Part shown: in pieces, positions 1-11,861 of the stretch
Position numbering within the stretch: position 1 is the first letter of the stretch
Layout: each line of letters begins with the position of its first letter
Assembly (NCBI RefSeq): GCF_004210375.1
Contig: NC_134833.1
Span: forward strand, 143,274,127 to 143,338,126
Direction: 5' to 3'
Source: Tachypleus tridentatus
Taxonomy: Eukaryota > Arthropoda > Merostomata > Xiphosura > Limulidae
Length of the DNA stretch: 64,000 bases
Notes under the pieces: model-generated
What the model was told of the DNA's origin: nothing
The model's database searches: none
The model's input: the letters and a program-made list of their open reading frames with translations, nothing else
Position numbers and translations under genes: made by a program

Positions 1-20
1 ATTACTGAAGATTTCTTTTG

Positions 21-130
21 GTGAGACAGCAGTCCGTTTACTGACTTACAACGCTAAAATCCGGAGTTCGATTCCTGGCAGTGGACAGAGCAGATAACCA
101 AGTATGGCTTTGCTGTAAAATACACAACCA
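21..130 (+). repeat. SINE family 2 (tRNA-Val-like head)
   Basis: Shows ttacaacgctaaaat, the B-box gttcgattcc and gcagata.cc..tatggctttgctgtaa, all hallmarks of the family whose full copy is at 48957-49062. The 5' part is diverged. Confidence 0.75.
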
Positions 131-650
131 AAAGTGATCAATGAGTTAGTTAGTTTGTTTGTTTGTTTTTTGAATTTCGCACAAAGCTACTCGAGGGCTC
201 AATGAGTTAGAAAAGAATATCAATGGCACATTAAAATAGTTGGAAAATGAATTATAAAATGCATAGAATAAACCAAGTATACCTCTTTCTGCACTTATTC
301 AAGAGTTTCAGCCTAAAATAAACTGATTGATTTTAATTCTATGTTAAAATAACTCTCCATCTTCTTGTGAAAAAAAACTGCATACTATCTCGTACTTGTA
401 TTCTAAGCCTTGTTTCAGATATTTTGCTAGGCCTCTGAATTGTTGTCATCAATCAAACACAGCTTCCTCTGGTTAACAAACAAATTACAACATTAAAAAT
501 ACAGGTCACAACACGTACGGTAAAAGCTGTAGCTTGTAATAAAATATACTTAAAGAGTAAGAAAACTCAAAATGAAAATATATATTGTTGAATAATGTTT
601 TTTAATATTTTATTCTAGATGTTTCGATTCCTAAAGATCTCGTATTCATT

Positions 651-898
651 ACCAGGTGTTTAGTATGCTTGACTCGCACTATGAGGGTCGCAGGTTCGAA
701 TCTTCATCCCTCCCTTTCAACCGGGTGGTGGCTTTCATTATGTTATGGTCAATCCCACTATTGTTTGGTAAAATTGTAACCCAAGTATAGGCAATTGGTG
801 GTAATGATTAGATGCCTTCCATCTAGAGGATCGATTTAGGGACAGCTAGTGCAGATAGATCTCGTGTACCTTTGTATGAAATTCGAAACAAACAAACG
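651..898 (+). repeat. SINE family 1 (tRNA-Thr-like head), diverged
   Basis: Contains cttgactcgcactatgaggg, gcaggttcgaatc, tcaatcccactattg, tagggacagctagtgcagat and a caaacaaacaaac tail. Confidence 0.8.
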
Positions 899-1240
899 AT
901 TCCATATTAAATAAAGATCACTAATTATTTGAAACTAGTTACATTATTAATAAGTTCAATGCACATATCTTATTGAGAAAAATAGACAATCCAACTTCCT
1001 TTTCGTTAAGCATTAAAGACAAAACAGTTACTGTGTACCATGATTCAAAATTAAAGTAACAAAACCTCGTTACCCTTACTGAAGGATTATACAATGTTGG
1101 CATTGTCAAGTGCCTACAATTATTTCTAGCTATATTTTTAAAACTTAACTCTTAATATCATTTTCAAAAGTGCGAAAGGTGCCATATTCAATTGTATCTT
1201 TTTACTAATTAAAATAAAAAGACAGGAAAAGTTTTTGTAC

Positions 1241-1490
1241 GTTTGAATTTCGTGCAAAGCTACTCGAGGGCTATCTGTGCTAGCCATCCCTAATTTAGTA
1301 CTGTAAGACTAAAGAGATGGAAACTAGTCATTACCATCCACTGCCAAACTTGGACTACTCTTTTACCAACGAATAGTGGGATTGACCATCACATTATAAC
1401 GCCCCCCATGGTTGAAAGGGCGAGCATGTTTGGTGTCACTGGGATTCGAACCGGGAACCCTAAGATTAAGACTCAAGTGCTGGGCCAAGT
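1241..1490 (-). repeat. SINE family 1, minus orientation
   Basis: Reverse complement of the family: tttcgtgcaaagctactcga at the left (3' end of the element), gggattcgaaccgggaaccc (B box) and gctgggcc at the right. Confidence 0.85.
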
Positions 1491-1616
1491 TTTTGCAACT
1501 AGTCAGTGAAAGACAAAAAGAAAAAAAAACCATTAAAATAAGGTTTAAAAACGCATATATTATTAATTTACTAACTGCATTATAGTTTTAACAATTTACA
1601 CATTTTCTGTCCTACT

Positions 1617-1885
1617 GGCCTGGCATGGCCTAGCGCGTAAGGCGTGCGACTCGTAATCCGAGGGTCGCGGGTTCGCGCCCGCGTCGCGCTAAACATGCTC
1701 GCCCTTCCAGCCGTGGGGGTGTATAATGTTACGGTCAATCCCACTATTCGTTGGTAAAAGAGTAGCCCAAGAGTTGGCGGTGGGTGGTGATGACTAGCTG
1801 CCTTCCCTCTAGTCTTACACTGCTAAATTAGGGACGGCTAGCACAGATAGCCCTCGTGTAGCTTTGTGCGAAATTCCCAAACAAA
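1617..1885 (+). repeat. SINE family 1, full copy with target-site duplication
   Basis: Starts ggcctggcatggcc and ends cccaaacaaa. Flanked by the 10-bp direct repeat CTGTCCTACT (1607-1616 and 1886-1895). The anticodon-loop-like cTCGTAA and the B-box gggttcgcgccc mark a tRNA-derived head; CGT would be a Thr anticodon. Confidence 0.92.
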
Positions 1886-1895
1886 CTGTCCTACT

Positions 1896-3190
1896 AATAA
1901 ATTACTACAAAGTGATCTTCATTGTATATTGTTCAAATTATTAATCTTTTTAAAATGTGTACATTTTTTAACACACAAGAGAATTGTAAAATATATTTTG
2001 TCATATGTTTTAATGTCATGTTCGTTTGTCTTAATAACCACATGACACATGATAAAAACATTTCACTTTTTTATCTCATTGTAATCTCACCTTGAGATAG
2101 AGCATTGGCACAGTGCCTAATACCAGTTCTCGAAGGAAAGTGATAAAGTGTGTGCTGGGCGGTTTGACAGAGATCAACCTGCGAGCAGAGTCAGATATTT
2201 TGTTCTTGTTTTTTTGAGTATCTGAAAAATTTCATTATGAAAAACACTTAATTTGAAGTGAAAACTGAATAAATTATCTTTTATATATTTTAAGTTTTCA
2301 AATTGTTGGGACGTATTTCCAGTTTCAGGTTCCTAGTACTCTCTGACGGTACAATTGATTAGTTAGTTAATTAGTGAGTTTGTCGCCATGTTATCAGTGT
2401 GTAAAAGAATTGCAGAGTGTAATAGTTATCTAGGTTTTAGTTATATGATAGATATGAGATTATTTTTCACAAGAAAGTGACTGTTATGTTTAATTTGTGA
2501 CCTGGAACTATCAATGGATGTAACCTATAAAACTGTGTATTAGAAATAAAGAAATAAATCACTTTCATTATAATTAAGTGAACTGAACTCTGAATTATTT
2601 GTACTGAATAATAAAAAAGAACTTGTCCAGTAGAAAGAAGGTATTACAACAATGGTGTCAGAAATGGGATTATTTTGGTAAAAATGAAATAGATTCTAAA
2701 ATAAAGTGAAGAAATGTGCACAAAGCTCAATTATATATTTGCTGTAAATTATAAAACAGTTTAAATAGGAATTAAATGAGATTGGTAACACAGAATACAA
2801 AGTCAAGAGAAAAAAAGACAAAACTAAGAAGAAAAAATCAAAAGGAAATCAATAAAAAATGTATAAAAATTAAAAGAACAACAAAAGAGATAGAAAACAA
2901 TTACAAAAAAATAAAAGATCAAAAAGTAAGAGACAGAAATAGATTTAAGGTGTAAAGAAGAGTTAAGAACGGAAATAAATTCAACTGAAAACAAAATGTA
3001 AAAAAGGTGTTGGATTTGTATAGAAAGATTATTGTAGAAGGGTTAAAATAGTACAGAAAGACTATATTGATAAAAATTATGGCGTACAGCACAAGACATT
3101 GGTGAAATACAAAATAAAATAAAATAAAAAACCAACAAAGCAAAAACCTTGTATTAGACAAAAATAATATAATGACAGTAGACAAAAAAG
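1896..3190. other. AT-rich intergenic DNA, no gene seen
   Basis: Long A-rich stretches (2760-3180) give spurious minus-strand frames of low-complexity Phe/Leu/Tyr composition. No splice-linked exon, RNA gene or recognisable element was found. Confidence 0.6.
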
Positions 3191-3319
3191 GTTTTGTTTG
3201 TTTGGAACTAAGCACAAAGTCACAAAATGGCTCTCTGTGCTCTGCCCACCACTGGTATCATAGCCCAATTTCTAGCATTGTGAGTCCTCAAAAAATGCTA
3301 CTGTGCCACTGAGGGGAGG
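3191..3319 (-). repeat. SINE family 3, minus orientation
   Basis: Reverse complement shows ccccTCAGTGGCACAG, GAGGACTCACAATGCTAGAA, GGGCAGAGCACAGAGAGCC and TTTGTGCTTAGTTCC. The tail hairpin AGCACA/TGTGCT is intact. A third tRNA-like head is shared with 6715-6830, 13366-13483 and 39449-39580. Confidence 0.75.
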
Positions 3320-4805
3320 GTAAAAAGAAAGGGACAAGGAAGAAAGGAGTATCAATGAAAGTATAAAAAATATAAGAAATGAATTTGCAAATGTGAGTGT
3401 CAACCTGAATGGTAGGCAAGTCTCAACCTGATGATTTGAACTCCAAAAACTATTAAATTTGAAATATGAAAAAAGAGAGCCCTCATTGTTCTACATCTGT
3501 TACCAATATTGTTGTGATGACAGGACTTTTTTGGACAACTTCAGCTACTTATCCAGTTTCGGAATTTATCTGACCAGTTCAATAACATCACTCAGTCAAG
3601 AAACAAACAGATTATGACAGGAGAATACTATGGGAGACATATCAGGTTTAGTTCAAAATTATTTCTAAAGCACGTTGATGTAGTAATATAATAAACAACA
3701 ATCCATCATTTTACTTTCAACTCAAAAGGACCATCTTTAACAACATTAAGCAGCCTTTCAGCTGAGAGTCATAACAACTACCGAGCATTTGTGGCTATTT
3801 TATCAAACAGGTCTGGAGTGACAAACCATAAAGAAGTTTCTAAAGTAAAATTTAAGAGCAGAGTAAAAAGAATGGACAAAATCTTAGATTTACTTAAAGT
3901 ATATATATACAGAAAAGCCTTCCTAACTATCATACCTGGATTTTATTGTTGAAATGATGGATCCATTTGCACGTGCTACAGTAATGACAATCTGTGAATT
4001 AGGCAAAATATATTTATTTTTAAATAATGCTCTACACTTCGACTTGCAATATGAAGTTAAATGCATTAAAATAACAGATAAACAGCCAATGACACTTTCT
4101 AAAGGTTACATGAGCATCAGATCAGATAATATCAAAACATTACTTCTTCTGATGGTAATCTTGAAAAAATAAAAGGATTAATTAGACAACTGTTAAATGG
4201 AAGTATATCACTCAGTAGAAGGTGATTCAGTTGAAGTTTAAAAGGTCTCACTGTCAAGAATTGCAGATTAAAACAATTTTAATTGAAGAGTGTTTACTTA
4301 GAACGAAGGAAGTAAAAACTAAACAATTAGTGTTTCAACTGTAAGAAACTACTCCTGAAGGATGACAGATAAAAATAGTTACAAATGTATGTGGAACTTA
4401 AAATTTACATTTGAGATTTCAATCAATTCATCATTTGTAAGGTAACAATATCTTGAAGATAAAAATACTCTGGCTTTCCCAACAGAACTAAAGAATGTGC
4501 TGTTTATTTAAAAAACACTGAGGAAGAGTACACACAAAATGAAGTAGTGGAAAAACATATTGTATAAAAATATTAGATTGAGAAAGTTCATTCAGTTAGT
4601 TGATAAGTTAGTGAACCTTTTGCCAGTTATTAGTCGATTACTAAGTGTGTTAGTTAGTGTTGAGTTACATTGTAATCAATAGAAAATACTACAAGTAAGT
4701 TAAGTTTTAGTTGTAAGTTTGGTCTGTCAACTAACATAGCTTATAAACTTGTAATGTTGTATACGTATGGTTATCTGGGAAAAAGAAGTTAACTTGCTAT
4801 AAATG
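3320..4805. other. AT-rich intergenic DNA, no gene seen
   Basis: A 72-codon frame at 3954 has no recognisable domain or splice context and is judged chance. Nothing else was recognised. Confidence 0.5.
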
Positions 4806-4807
4806 TA

Positions 4808-5063
4808 TGCAGGTGGTTAAGGCAATCCGAGGGTCGCGGGTTCAAATCCTCGTCACGCCAAACGTGCTCGCTCTTTCAGCTGTGGGGGCGTTGTAATGTA
4901 ACGGTTAATCCCACTATTTGTTGGTAAATGGGTAGCCCAAGAGTTGGCAGTGTGTGTGGTGATGAATAGCTGCCCTCTTAGTCTTACACTGCTAAATTAG
5001 GGACGGCTACCGCAGATAGCCCTCGCGTAGTTTTGCGTGAAATTGAAAAAACAAAACAACAAA
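4808..5063 (+). repeat. SINE family 1 with deleted anticodon arm
   Basis: Reads aggtggttaaggc directly into aatccgagggtcgcgggttc; the usual gctcgactcgt is missing. The body (caatccc/ttaatcccactatttg, agttggcagtg, gctaaattagggacggct) and the acaaaacaac tail are present. Confidence 0.88.
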
Positions 5064-5767
5064 TGTATATTCTTCTCGAGAAATTATTATATGTCGCTAT
5101 ACGTACAACTGTTGTTTCCGTAAACAGACATATTTGGTTCATTTTTTCTTTAGTTAGGTATCACAAAAACGAATTATTAGACTCCTAGTTCCTTTAACTT
5201 TTATTAATTTTTAGCAAACATTTTTTGAAAACAACATACATATACCCAAGTCTCACATCTAGATTGTGAGACTTGCACATTTTGACTTTGTATAACACGT
5301 TGACTCATGTCTTATAAAATCCTACAAAAAATATAATATCCCATTAATGTCAATGATGTCACCATATTATACTAGAAATTAATAATTTTTGCGAAGAACA
5401 GTATCAATTACAATGCAGGAGAAATTATGCAGGTTGGAGCAGGTGACACCTGATATCCAATTCTTTCATAAAGAAGTAAGGAAGAACACCATTGTTTTGT
5501 GGTTGATTGGTTTGGTGTTTCATAGCGCAAAGCAATGAGGCTATCTGCACCTTGTTTCGTTATTTAACATTATCCTTTTATTATTATTTTCTGAGGTTTG
5601 CATGCATTTTAGCACTTGTTTTGTGTGTGTGCTTTGTACGTAACAGTAATGTTTATAATTAATGTTATTATAATATTTAGCATTATAGATTTAACAACTT
5701 TGAGTCTCACCAACCACCACTACTAGGTAAGCTACAAATAAGTTGGCTTATCTATAGACAGTAGCTC

Positions 5768-5956
5768 TTACGTAGGGCCTACATGAGAAAGCATTTCGGT
5801 TTTCGGGCCAATATCCATCATATCACGTGCTGCTACAATACTGCTGGCTTGTTGCTGCCCGGGCTGCTGCGAAAATACGCACCCTACTGCCCATTTTCTT
5901 TTTTTATAACGAGAGACCTTGAAAAGCATAAACATTTTCTCACTTATAAGTTTCAA
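5768..5956 (-). other. Unexplained GC-richer open frame (possible orphan exon)
   Basis: A minus-strand frame of 62 codons (MKLISEKMFMLFKVSRYKKR... QQPGQQQASSIVAARD) lies in a G+C-richer patch (gctgcccgggctgctgcg). I recognise no domain and cannot link it to other exons. It may be a terminal exon of an unseen gene or chance. Confidence 0.2.
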
Positions 5957-6164
5957 TGATTTTTCGTTATGTAAACAGGCGACACTAGTGAAGTAGATCG
6001 AAAAACTGTTAACGTAATATCAGCCAGAATAATAATCCACTTGATACTATACGATATATGATACATCAGGCATATTTCAATTAATAATTTGTTCTGTGTA
6101 AGAATTACGAAGAATTGTGTTAGTTATTCATTTAAGACGTGTAACTAGTTTCAAAGAAGTTATG

Positions 6165-6332
6165 CATTAACTTATGACTTAATTAGCTTCCGGTAAGTTA
6201 GGTATTAGTTTATAACTGTATTAGCTTCTTGTAAGATATGTTAATTTTTGACTTAACTATCTTCCTAAAGCTGTGTATTAGATATCACTTTACGACTTCA
6301 ACTACCTTCTTGTAAGATTGTTTAGTTTTCTT
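6165..6332 (+). repeat. Diverged tandem repeat, four units of about 40 bp
   Basis: Successive units share ttatgactta-attagcttc-ttgtaag-t--tattag (for example cttaattagcttccggtaag, tgtattagcttcttgtaaga, ttcaactaccttcttgtaag). Repetition is visible but eroded. Confidence 0.5.
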
Positions 6333-6714
6333 TCACCCCTTGAAAAATGGGGAGTTGGCTGTGAGAAATTATAAATGTAGTGGTTAAAAAAAACCGAAAA
6401 ACTAATACACAAATGGTACTTACAGATAGATACCTTCACTAACTTTCAATACCTTATTTTGCTCTGCATGTGATAAGTTTTTTACGCTGTTTGTTCTTGA
6501 TATTTCGAAATGAAGTATTTTAGTTTTGTGTAAAACTAAACTGCAGCAAATAAATACATTTATTTGCACATTCCCTGAAATTTACACTTTATTATATGTA
6601 CGTAATGGATTGTATTCAACGTTCAGTATTAGATTGATTGCAAGTGAATTATTCTATTCAGCAGGGTGCAAAAAAACACGTAGATGTCACTTTAGCGAGC
6701 AGCTTCGTAAAAGT

Positions 6715-6830
6715 TTTTTGGTTGGAATTAAGCAGAAAGCTACACAATGGGCTATCTGTGTTCTGTCCACCACCGGTATCAAAAACAGGTTTCTAGGAGT
6801 GTTGAGTCCGCAGACATGCTGCTGTGCTAG
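6715..6830 (-). repeat. SINE family 3, minus orientation
   Basis: Contains ggaattaagcagaaagctac, ggctatctgtgttctgtcca, caggtttctagga and gttgagtccgcagacatgct, the reverse complement of the family-3 tail and head. Confidence 0.75.
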
Positions 6831-7244
6831 CTTTATGGAAAGTGAAACTAATTTAATTTTTTGCTTACAGTTAATGATTCGAGTTTACAAGTAAAATCGA
6901 TACAACGACTTTTAGAAATATGTCATACTTGAAGCACCGTAGAATTCAGGTCTCTAAATTTAGAACTTCTCCAAAATGTCAAGATATTTTTACAAGTTCA
7001 TTTTAACAGGCTCCTCACGAGCCAGTGGGCGAAATTAAAAAAAAAAACAACCTAACCGGTTTTTCTTAATTTGAACTAAAATGTTTTGGACATTTTTATT
7101 GGAAAAAAAAAAAGGCATTTCCCGCACTGTTTTAGCATTGGGACTGCGAAAACTGATATGAAGCAGTAAGGTGAGTGACATCTGTCGGTGTATCACAAGT
7201 TTAACAGCCAGGAACAAGAATCATGGAAGTCTTTAAATAACATA

Positions 7245-7684
7245 CAGTGGTATTCAGAAGCTGTTTAGAACCACCTGGGTAGACATTATGCAGCAAGTTG
7301 AATACAATATTATGCTTGTAGGCACTTTCAAAATATTCCTGTCTGCTCATCCCACTCCTGACTATCGTGATGCTTCGACCTTCCCTAGGGAATCGCAGGC
7401 AAAAATCTTTTATATCTTTAGATGAAAACTAAACATAAAACGTGATAACAGAAATATAAAATGTTGACAATTGTATAATTAATGATGCTGAGAATGTGGC
7501 TTTTTTGATATGTACTGAATTTACTCCCAGCGAGTAGACCTTAGTACTAGCTAGTATTAATTGTTTAGTTATATTTCTATAATCTCTCAGTATTGTTAAA
7601 ATTGAGATTCAATATCTATATATCCAAAAATGTTACAAAAATACACAGGCTTTTATAGGGTGTCCTAACTTTTTCACATGACTG
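7245..7684. mobile_element. Possible Tc1/mariner-like MITE
   Basis: Begins TAcagtggtattcagaagctgtttagaacc and ends tagggtgtcctaactttttc..actgTA, which resembles eroded Tc1-type ends flanked by TA. No transposase frame is visible inside. The terminal inverted repeat is weak, so this is tentative. Confidence 0.35.
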
Positions 7685-7949
7685 TATACACATTGCTAAG
7701 GACTGAATCCAACTTTGATGCTCTGTCAAATTGTTTTCACATCAGATTTCACGAGTGGATATTGATAACTGAAAATAGAGAAAGATAGTAGAGAGAAGTC
7801 CCTTTTTACTACAGGAAATGGATTGTGGTAATGTGTTATGTAATACACCTAGTACATTGCAGTGACCAATGGAGTATGCTCTGTCTGAACTACTCTGGAA
7901 CATTGCAGTTATCTTCTATGATGACTTAACTGCACACGGGAAAACATAT

Positions 7950-8590
7950 AGCAATGCTTATAAAGGGATAAAGAAGGTTGTAGATTGGTTAAGGACAGAG
8001 AACATTGAGCTAATCCTAAAGAAGTGTGGATTATCTCGTAACTAGGTGAATTTCACGGGAGAAGTGGTCAGCAGAGAAATAATTCTCCAGATTCATTAAA
8101 GACTGACTCTAGCTAGAGTTGGCCAACACCAAAGAACCTGTATGAAGTGAAATGATTTCTAGTTCTGTGCACTTATTATTGTCATTTTGTAAACTTCTTT
8201 CTCTGGTGTAGATCATCCTTACATAAACTATTCGAGAAAACATATATAAAATTTGTAGGATTGCTAACTGTGAACAAGCATTCAACAAATTTAAGAAGAA
8301 ATTGATCAAATTGGCCTATCAAACTCTGGTAGATCCACTTATTTTAGATATGGATATCAGTGATATTGCAGTGGGAACAGTTTTGTCACAACTACAACTC
8401 AGAAAAAAACATGTTGCCTACTATTACAAAGCAATGAATGCCACAGAAATAAAGTATTGTATAATTTGAAAAGAATTATAAATTGTTGTTTAAACTATGA
8501 ATCACTTCCATAATTATCTATACGTAAGAACAGATACATCGTAGTTGACAAGGGAAGTTTCATCAAATGACTGTCACCACTGTGCTTATT
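7950..8590 (+). pseudogene. Decayed Gypsy-type LTR retrotransposon, RT/RNase H part
   Basis: Interrupted by stops and frameshifts. Recognisable pieces are an RT end with a VDWL..ENIELILKKC and FTGEVVS-like run, and an RNase H start: CEQAFNKFKKKL, LILDMDISDIAVGTVLSQ, then HVAYYYKAMN and, after a stop, NHFHNYLYVRTD. The order matches Gypsy polyproteins. The rest of the element resumes after the LINE insert at about 9950. Confidence 0.75.
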
Positions 8591-8599
8591 ATGTACATG

Positions 8600-9945
8600 G
8601 ACTATGGTCCTGTATTCAAGGCTCAGCTCCGTGCCAGCTGGCAGTCCACTTGGAGTGAGCAACGTGACAACAAGCTTTTTCAAATAAAACCCTATATTGG
8701 GCTTCGGCCGTCTAGTTTCCGTAAGGTTCGGAAGTTGTTCTAACTAGACTATGCATTGGTCACAGTTTTTTAACTCATCGTTTCTTTTATCTGGACCTGA
8801 TGCACCAGTGTGTAGTTTGTGTAACATTCAAATCACTATCAGCCACATTTTACTTTCTTGCCATCGTTACAACTCTCAACGACGGCACTATTATAAACAT
8901 GTTCTGTCCCAGGGTTTGTCTGTAACATTGGACAGTGTTATTGGTGATGGTGACACTCTCCACCTTAATAAAGTTTTTAGTTTTTTAATGGCCATTAATC
9001 TTTTTAACCTCATTTAAGTGTTTGATATTTATTCATCACACCTTTTTAATTGTGGTTCCCTTTTCAGAGTCTCAATCTCTCTAGTTCAATTTGACATTGG
9101 AAAATGGCCAGAACATTAAATAACTCGACACCAGGACTGGAAAGGCCAACTTCAGGTGATTAATGCTGCTGTTTGAACAACCCGTTAGTCGTCCTGGCGA
9201 GTTGTTATTACTATTTTGCTGCATGTCTTTTAACACTTTTATTACTTTACCTTTTGGTACTGGCCATAATGACACATAACCCTGAACCAGGACTGGAAAG
9301 ACCAACTTCAGGTGACTGACGGTGGTTCTTGAACTTACCTGTTAGTCTTCCTGGCGGGTTATGATCATTACCATTCTGCTACAGGAAGTCCTTTACAACT
9401 TTGTAGACTGGATGTCAACATTGGTTTTATGCCATTTTATGTTTTAATTGCTGTTTTGTTTAAACCTTTGTTTCCTTTTACGAATTTTACTACATTTATT
9501 TTACTTTTACCTTTCTACAGGACATTTGGCTAATTTTTATTGCGATTTTGCTATATGTCTTTTAACACTTTTCTTATTTTACCTTTTAATAATGGCTGTT
9601 ATGACAACATAACCCGGAACCAGGACTGGAAAGGCCAACTTCAGGTGACTGACGGTGGTTCTTGAACTTACCTGTTAGTCTTCCTGGCGGGTTATGTTCA
9701 TTACCATTATGCTAGAGAAAGTCCTTTACAACTTCTCTTACTCTTTTCTCTCTTAACATTGTAGACTAGGTGTCAACATTGGTTTTATGTTTTTTTCTGT
9801 TTTTCAATGATGTTTTGTTTCACCTTCATTTCCTTTTATGTATCTTACTACATTTAATTTATTTTTACCTTTTTACTGGGCGTTTGGCGCAGAGAGCCTA
9901 GCTGCTTTGTGCCATAAAACACTAAATCAATCAATCAAATGACTA
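8600..9945 (+). mobile_element. 3' end of an I/Jockey-like LINE inserted in the Gypsy fossil
   Basis: The coding tail shows SWQSTWSEQRDNKLFQIKPY, then (after a frame change) TRLCIGHSFLTHRFLLSG and a zinc-knuckle-like CSLCNIQITISHILLSCHRY, followed by a stop at 9015. The 3' UTR has three copies of a ~75-bp motif and ends ggcgcagagagcctagctgctttgtgccataaaacac plus an aatc repeat tail. The 3' hairpin (9886-9913) matches the SINE tails in this window. It is 5'-truncated, as is usual for LINEs. Confidence 0.82.
9130..9696 (+). repeat. Three copies of a 75-bp motif in the LINE 3' UTR
   Basis: Copies at about 9130-9205, 9289-9364 and 9621-9696 each read accaggactggaaag(g/a)c, caacttcaggtgactgacgg and gttagtcttcctggcgggtt. 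Spacing is irregular, with AT-rich spacers that are themselves partly repeated. Confidence 0.85.
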
Positions 9946-10760
9946 AAATTATATGCTATTCCTAACCAGGAAGCAGAAACTCTTGCAAATAAACTTGTCA
10001 ATAAAGAGATTTTAAGATTTGTTATGCCTCTGGGACTTCACTTGGATCATGGTACAAAACTTTGAATCAGACTTGCCAGTCTAAATAGCTATATTTGAAC
10101 GAACATCAGAAAATGTAAAGCAGTTCTTCAAGATACCAGCAATACACCATAATTATTGATGGTTCAGGAGTAAGTCCCATCAGACCTTCTTTACTCTCGT
10201 CCAGGCAACAGTTGCTCGGTAAAGTCTTATACAAGATATGCAGAGAAATTAAAGAACATCGTAAATGTAACATGACTTTACATGGGAACAATTTAATCAG
10301 TAAGTGATAAAATGAAATGTTACTATGATATTAATATTGAAAACACTGTATTTAATTGTGGTGACATGGTATATCTGTACAGTCCTCAGCACAAGAAAGG
10401 ATGAAATTAAATGTTTAAGCAGGTGCTTGAAAGGGTCATATGGTGTACTGAAAAGAATCATTCACGTCTTGCTAAATCCAGATGGATAATCAATACAAGC
10501 CAAAGGTCAACCTGTCTGATTGTTCTTAGAAATATGTCAGTGAGAGAACAGCCAATGGTAACTCAAGAGAACATGTCAATAAAGACTCAACCTGTAGAAA
10601 AACCTTGAGTTCATTTTAAGGTTTTTTTCAGAGGGCCATCAACATTGAAGCCACTAATGGATTCATCTGACCACATATCTAGAGAGAAATCCTTCGGTGA
10701 CAAGAAACCATCTCATCCATATACCGTGCGCCTTAAGACCACCAAAAATATTGTTGAATG
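9946..10760 (+). pseudogene. Decayed Gypsy element, integrase C-terminal part
   Basis: After the LINE the Gypsy remnant continues. At about 10300-10405 it reads KCYYDINIENTVFNCGDMVY then LYSPQHKKG, the chromodomain-proximal end typical of Gypsy integrases (GD-V-LY-P). Frames are broken and no LTR was recognised. Confidence 0.65.
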
Positions 10761-10867
10761 AACAGCTTAGTGTAGTTTCACTATCATTATTTTGTATTCG
10801 GAATGTTCAAGGGACTTCACAATCTGATACAAGAGGGATGTTCTGAGCTGTATTTTTAATGCAATTT

Positions 10868-11017
10868 GTTTCGAATTTTGTACAAAGCTACACGAGGATT
10901 ATCTGTGCTAGCCATGCCTAATTTAGCAGTTAAAGACTAGAGAGAAGACAGCTAGTCATCATCATTCACTGGCAACCCGTGGGCTACTCTTTTACCAATA
11001 AATAATGGGACTGTCAA
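10868..11017 (-). repeat. SINE family 1, minus, 5'-truncated
   Basis: Contains gtacaaagctacacgaggat, ctagccatgcctaatttagc, gggctactcttttaccaata and aatgggactgtcaa, then stops before the tRNA-like head. Confidence 0.82.
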
Positions 11018-11861
11018 ATTTTACTTGGAAGCTAGTAGTAATTAAATGCTTTAAATGTGATGTCCAATATCAAAGATATTTGAATGTTTATTATAAATAC
11101 GACGTTCTGTGAAGTGCCATAAAATTACCACAAAAGAGTGATTTTTAAAATAAAAGTCACTTTTGTTTTATATTAGTGAACGTCATTTTTTGTTGGCCTA
11201 CATCACACTTACGGTGACATACAAATGTTCACAATTTGTAAAAAGGTTAGATAACGAAATAATTTATTATTGTTACGTGAACTGGAAGTTGAATTTTTCC
11301 ACCAGATAATTTAAACCCTTAGGAAAAATTACGCTGTTACACATGTCACATCGTTATAATTCCAGTTTCTTACAGGTTTCAAGAAATCAATAACATTTTT
11401 TATTTTTTTCTTATCCATAACGATTTTTTAATAATCCAGACGACGTCTTTATAGTTGTTAATGCTTTTTTATATTGATTGTACTTTTAGATATTAATAAG
11501 TTAACATTTTGTTAAAATGTTTATTAAATGACAATTATGGTTATTAAATATTCAACATTTTACACTAAAAATTCGAACACCATAGCTCAGACAATTAGAA
11601 AAAATAAATAAATATCTAATTTCAGCTTAAATTGTGTTCATTCTGGAGTAAACTTTTCTCAAACACATTGAAGAATGTAATATACCGAACTTCAATGAAC
11701 AATAACAAAAGTACAACATGACTTTATGCAAACAATAACAATATAATTTATGGTTTATAAAGAACAAAGACATAATCTACGATATTCCTGACTAGCATTT
11801 ATTTACTTCTCGTTTACTAGCTATCTTCATATCACATTTTCTGTTATCTATTTATGATCTT
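11018..11861. other. AT-rich DNA including the 3' flank of the RDH-like gene
   Basis: No gene or element recognised apart from minus-strand poly(A) signal candidates close to 11800. Confidence 0.5.

Noticed and set aside
2919-3268. Minus-strand frames of 98 and 63 codons
   Set aside because: Low-complexity Phe/Leu/Tyr translation of A-rich DNA; the right part overlaps a SINE.
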